From positions 10,871,030 through 10,935,029 of the forward strand of contig BSYO01000030.1 of the NCBI GenBank assembly GCA_033239525.1: a stretch of DNA of 64,000 bases. The letters are read 5' to 3'. Both the position numbers and the translations under genes were made by a program. This document shows, in pieces, positions 59,401 to 64,000 of the stretch; the first letter of the stretch is position 1; every line of letters begins with the position of its first letter. The notes beneath the pieces were generated by a model. It had not been told where the DNA came from, ran no database searches, and saw nothing but the letters and a program-made list of their open reading frames with translations. The DNA comes from Nepenthes gracilis (Eukaryota; Streptophyta; Magnoliopsida; Caryophyllales; Nepenthaceae).

Positions 59401-60565
59401 AATTCAATTGTGATAAGCACACCACATAAAATTGGTTAAATTCAAGAAAGTCGTTGTTACACTGAGCTCGGCTTATTTTATGATCTTAAAAGTAATAGTG
59501 ACCTCTGTGATTTTTACCTTATTCTATATTTAAATTTTCATATTTCATATCATTTTTTTAAACTATATAATTATTTACATTAAATTAGATCGCTTATGTT
59601 ATTATCTCGTGTGAAGGCTCTACATTTTTCTTATACAACATTCTTTCCATTAACCAGTGATATTTTAATAAAATATAAAAAATCAATTATTGACAAGTTA
59701 TAATTTCGTGTAGCATATAATTTAGGAGATCTAATAATAAAATAATTAATAAATAATAAAAAATTTAAAATAGACAAATAATATTTGCCAATACTAAATA
59801 AACATAACCATCATTACATTGAATAATTTATTTTAAAATGTTAAGAAGTATGATCTCATCTCTTGACATAAAGCATATCAATCAACATCATTAAGAGTGT
59901 TTCTTTTGTGTTATTTCTTCTTTTATTTTTGAGGCTCTCAATCATGACATGTAAACGAATTTATAAAATTTGGCCTCTCCCACTTTAATAATTGTGATGT
60001 TACAAAGAAGAGTAGCCAATAGCTAATAAAGAAGCATAAAATAGCAAATTGCCATGTGAAGCTTCAAGCTTTTGCACTTCCTACACGCACCACCTACGTC
60101 CAAGGTGGGGGCCCTCCTATTGGTCCTCTACCGTGTTAACTTTTTGTATGGCATGGGCCCCAGGGATGTGGACATAAGGATTGGGTCAATAATTGAGATA
60201 ACTTTAAAAAGGGTCATAAAATTAGTTTGATATATCACTTTTAGTCATATATCAATACTGTTTTAAATTTATTCAATTTTATAAATGTAAGTTTAACTTT
60301 TAAAAAATAAAAGTTATAAATGAGTAGTATAATAGTTAGATATGTGGCAAAACCGTTTCTATTTTCAATTGAGTCCACATTAAGTGGAGTGAATTCTGAG
60401 AGTAGTTTTTATTTTTGTGGCATCAATTTTTCGAAGATTAGACCATTTAATGAAAATTATGTGTATTCAAAATATATTTGTTTAATGGTTATTTTAAGAA
60501 AAAATGTATAATTTGCAAGAATTATTTTTCTTGAAACACTAATTTAAAGAAATAATACATACATA

Positions 60566-60567
<2 letters not shown>
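56451..60567. other. AT-rich gene-poor region
   Basis: No gene was recognised. About 58290-58520 has 'TAGGCACGCAT…GAGCGTCCCTCAGGTACATATCA' text resembling the middle of the Copia LTRs at 25.7 and 28.1 kb, preceded by a CTCTTC-rich block as in those LTRs. It may be a third, very decayed LTR of that family. About 59340-59500 is the partner of the 50.2-kb repeat. A short GC-richer patch near 60090-60170 is unexplained. Confidence 0.4.

Positions 60568-60624
<57 letters not shown>
60568..60624. repeat. (AT)n-(GT)n microsatellite
   Basis: About 23 AT units followed directly by five GT units. Perfect and long, hence likely length-variable. Confidence 0.95.
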
Positions 60625-60625
<1 letters not shown>

Positions 60626-61099
60626 AATCCATATCAATTGACCCGGATAAAAAAAAGACTCATAATGAAAAAAAATAAACAATTTGGATAAAAGAAAATT
60701 AAGAACCTAAATGAATAATTAAATAACCAACAGTCTTATAATATATGGGTCAATCGAAGGTGCCCGCCTGTGCACCTGTGGCTAGGCTATATAGATGCCA
60801 GGTGTTCTACATGTAGGATGCCATCCGGAGGAGCCTGACCTGCGTTGCTTGCTTACATTACTTGCCAATCAAAAATCGGGCCATCATCCATTTGGAGGAA
60901 AATAAGAGTGAAGAGAAAACTTGGAGGGGTTGGAGCCAAAGAGGGAGAGGGGGAGAGTGGTTGGGCATCAAGCGGAGGAGCCAGAGATGGGTGAGAGGGA
61001 GAGAGCCACGACAACCAACACCACCCAATGCCATGGCCATGAGTCACTACTTTTTGCTGCCACCGTCAATGCCAAGAACATTGCTGCCACAAGCCGAGT

Positions 61100-62660
61100 A
61101 CGTTGTCACCAACAGATGGTGCCCAACCACTCACTTGGACCCTGACCGAGTTTGTGCCCAAGTACAAAGCCGCCTCTACTACCACTCAGTTTATTGCACC
61201 GGTCGTATCTGCGTCTCCAACTACTTGTCTAGACCAAGCCAGTCTAGTGCCCAAGCTTGCAGTTGCCTGTTGTTGGTATCAGAAGAGACTTGATCGTTTC
61301 TGATACTACTTGTTTGGACAAAAGGCCGGTCGGACAGAACAACACCACATTACACACAATGAAAGGAAAAGAGGAAGAAGAAGCACACATAAATTTGACG
61401 TGAAAAATCTTTTACAAACCGAAGGAAAAAATCACAGGACACAAAATCCACTACAATATCCACCACACACCCGAGAATAATAAGGAAAAACCTCTTCAGG
61501 GTAAACAAGAAAATACTTCTCCGTTTACACTCTCTATTTTTCTCTCTTCTTTTTCATCGGTGGTGTACTCCTCTCTTTTTTCACCCTTGAATCTCTCACA
61601 CGTCTGTGTCTATCTCTGTGTCTCTGAATAGTAAGTCTTTCTACTTACTTTTAATATCGATACCAATATACAGCAGATTTGAGAAATATTCCATATCTAC
61701 CGACAAGATCTATCATTACCAATAATATGAATATGCGCTGTACAAAAACGGCTCATGCATAATCGTCTGAAATCACTCACGCCCAGAAAATCTTCTAAGT
61801 TGACATCCATGGACCTAACTGGATTCCAAATAGAAAATCCATTTCTGCCAAATCCTGCCAACCTGGCAAATTGGGCATTTTGCTTTCTTCCAAAATGGTT
61901 AAATCTTTCATTTTGGCTAACCGGTAAATCCTACACATACTAGTCATTTTTCCTTCACAGCTGGTCAACCCTTTGATCGAAATTTCAACTCGGCAAAACC
62001 TGCACTTGCCATTTGCCTTCGTGTCCGGTCAACTTGTTGACCGGCCATTTTGTCTCAAGGCAAATCTGTGCCTGCCAATTGGTATCCTTGGCCGTCCCAC
62101 TCCTTGGCCGCTTGAAAAGGTGCTCCAATATTTTTTACTCCGAAAATGCTCTCCGCCAGTCAACCTCTACATTGACCGTCTTTTATTCTCTACCGGTCAA
62201 CCTCCCGTTAACCGAAAACTACTTTATGGTTTTACTCTCTACCAAATGAACTCCGTCATTTGCTCTTTACAAAATTTCTGATGACAAAACTTGTTTATTA
62301 AGTCACCCACAAGGGAGTGACTATCTCCAACATCTCTGCCAGCTCCCTGTGCTGACCATGCTTGTGCCCCTAAGTACCCCCTTAGACCTTGGCCAAGCTT
62401 GCGTCCAAGTACAAAGCCGCATCTACTGTCATCCAGCTTTATGCGTTGGCCGTGCCTACTCCTCCAGCCACATGCCTGGACTTTGACTAGGCCTATGTCT
62501 AGGCTTGAAGCTATCTCTTCCCACTTCCTGTGTCGGTCATGCCTACGCTTCCAACCACTTGTTTGAACCATAGTCAAGCCTATTCTTAGAATTGTCGCCT
62601 CCTCACCAACTGCAGTTGTTGTTTAGCTCTTTGCACCGAGCATGTCTGCAATTGCACCAA
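61100..62660. repeat. Decayed repeat cluster with an embedded Copia-LTR-like segment
   Basis: The phrase 'CCAAGTACAAAGCCGC' then 'TCTACT…CA…CAGTTTAT/CAGCTTTATG' occurs at 61160 and 62406. 'CCTACxCxTCCAxCCACxTG' followed by 'CAAGCC/TAGGCC' recurs at about 61205, 62455 and 62545, so a unit of roughly 85-120 bp was multiplied. Between them, from about 61308 (TGTTTGGACAAAAGG), the sequence 'GTGAAAAATCTTTTACAAACC' and 'ATCCACTACAA' resembles the start of the Copia LTR at 25178. It is preceded, on the minus strand, by AGTATCAGAAAC, a primer-site-like word. Open frames at 60853-61303 and 61973-62577 are not supported as genes. Confidence 0.45.
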
Positions 62661-64000
62661 TGCTCATTCTTCTCGCACCAGCAACTCGGCCCTGCCACTT
62701 GTGGCCGCCGGAGCCCATTCAAGAACTGCCATTAGGTCTTTAGCTAGTTGGTGCTGCTGCTAACCATTGCTACCACGTCCCCACTGTAGTCGCATTGTTG
62801 ATACTTGCCACAACAAGCCACTTAAGTTAAATCAACCCAAATTTAAGACATAAAAAAGTTCAACTCAAATTTAAGATTCGAATAGGTTCAATATAGATCT
62901 AAGGCTTAGATAGACATATAATAAATATTAAGTCTAAATAAACCCAAAGGGGTAGATAGTATAGATAATAAAATCCTCATAATTTTCAAAAGACTATGTG
63001 ACCTGAATAGGCCTCAACCTCCCTACTCAATGTACAAGGTCTAATAAATTCTCTCACTGACTATTGTAATACTTTTTATTTATTTCATCTAATATTTAAA
63101 ATATTTTATTGACTTTATATTAGAGAAGTCCTTAGGAGAATCTTTTTGGGATTATTTTTACATCTTATTTTTATTTATGATGTGTAAAAAATAAATTTAA
63201 TATTTTAGATTACACTTAAATATGAATTATTAAAAGATTTTAGTCAAATTAATTTTTCAGATACGGATGTAAATATTTCTGCCAACCTCTTGTCTCACCC
63301 TCATTCCAATTTGACATTGATTTTCTGTTTAGAATCTAATCATTTGAAAAACAAAACAAGTTAAAATGAATATTTAAAATGTCATTTTTAAGCTCATGTT
63401 TAAAACCTTATTAATACAAACAGATTCGTATAAATTATCTTAATAGTCAATAGTCTTGTTTGAAGAATCATCTTAGAAATACAATACAATCTTCTTTGAC
63501 TAGTTTTACATTACCAAAATTAAAACCAAAATTCTAATAAAAATAGAATTCTATGACACTATAACTTTATTTTCATGAATACTCAAAAGCCAACCAAGTT
63601 GAAGATTAAAAAACTCTCGAAAAATAACTTCAACTACCAATAAGGCCACATGCCCACCATATAAAGTAAACATTAACATGTAACATGCTTGCTTATATAG
63701 TGCCTAAAATATTTCACAAGGAGTGCGTGGTTTACAAGCTATACAATGCTACCACAAAGATATTTAAAAAAAAAACAAGCATTTTATTATATGAAGTCTT
63801 AAATTTGGTTGCATATTCTCAACGTGGGACTTTCATTTCCCATCGAATTTGAAAAACTACAACATTTCGTACCAGTGGAAGTGAAGGGCACAAGTTTTAT
63901 AACATGGGCTACATGATGCGCTTTGTGAGTTAGTAATACGAATATTGAAAGGTTCGGATCACCCTAATCACTTACCATTTATATCCTTTAATATACCCAA
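62661..64000. other. AT-rich terminal stretch
   Basis: No gene, repeat or element was recognised in this last part beyond ordinary AT-rich sequence. Confidence 0.5.

Noticed and set aside
60853..61303. Open frames up to 143 aa
   Set aside because: Overlapping frames on both strands in repeat sequence; no domain recognised.
1..64000. Bacterial-type systems (operons, CRISPR arrays, phage or defence islands)
   Set aside because: Split genes with GT-AG introns, plant families and LTR retroelements show this is plant nuclear DNA; no spaced direct-repeat array of CRISPR type is present.
1..64000. tRNA or rRNA genes
   Set aside because: No cloverleaf-type or ribosomal sequence was recognised by eye; tRNA-like words found (e.g. 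TGGTATTAGAG) are retroelement primer sites.

Overview
This is a plant nuclear window. It is AT-rich, its genes have GT-AG introns, and it carries plant-specific families and many decayed LTR retrotransposons. The sequence alone does not name the species. Three real genes are visible. First, the last coding exon (991-2039, +) of a KUP/HAK/KT potassium transporter of the KUP7/KUP12 type; the rest of that gene lies upstream of the window. Second, a complete three-exon DUF4228 (PADRE) gene (5898-6817, -) encoding 183 aa with an MGNC N-terminus. Third, a complete nucleobase-ascorbate transporter (NAT7/NAT8 type, 535 aa, 14 exons) on the minus strand, spread over 22.7 kb (17392-40099). I rebuilt its exons by hand: every junction keeps the reading frame and the protein is full length for the family.

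Layout: 1-2039 KUP intron plus last exon; 2040-5897 AT-rich intergenic DNA; 5898-6817 PADRE gene; 6818-17391 intergenic DNA with a broken Gypsy gag (about 11.64-12.15 kb) and an LTR-like repeat (12.2-13.3 kb); 17392-40099 the NAT gene; 40100-41950 its upstream region; 41950-45145 a gutted Tat-like Gypsy element; 45146-64000 a gene-poor tail with a Copia LTR plus gag remnant (48.1-49.1 kb), a long dispersed repeat (52.1-54.4 kb), a Copia RT/RNase H remnant (55.1-56.4 kb), a long (AT)n tract (60.57 kb) and a decayed repeat cluster (61.1-62.7 kb).

The NAT gene is large because of its introns, not its exons. Intron 9 (8.65 kb) holds a dispersed-repeat copy with an internal 57-bp array, a 147-bp and a 341-bp tandem duplication, an LTR-like element, and a short Copia element with two LTRs but only gag and protease traces between them. 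Intron 7 (5.1 kb) holds three adjoining elements: a second copy of the same dispersed repeat, a solo LTR and another LTR-like copy. Intron 10 is almost entirely one 325-bp MITE-like insertion.

The gene trio matches, from memory, the content of an Arabidopsis chromosome 1 block (KUP12, a DUF4228 gene, NAT7), which supports the subfamily calls. The genes do not form a pathway: one moves K+, one probably carries purine-type bases, and one is a small membrane-anchored stress-family protein. I found no undescribed biological system. The most notable points are the TE-inflated but intact NAT gene and the way repeats are stacked in its introns.
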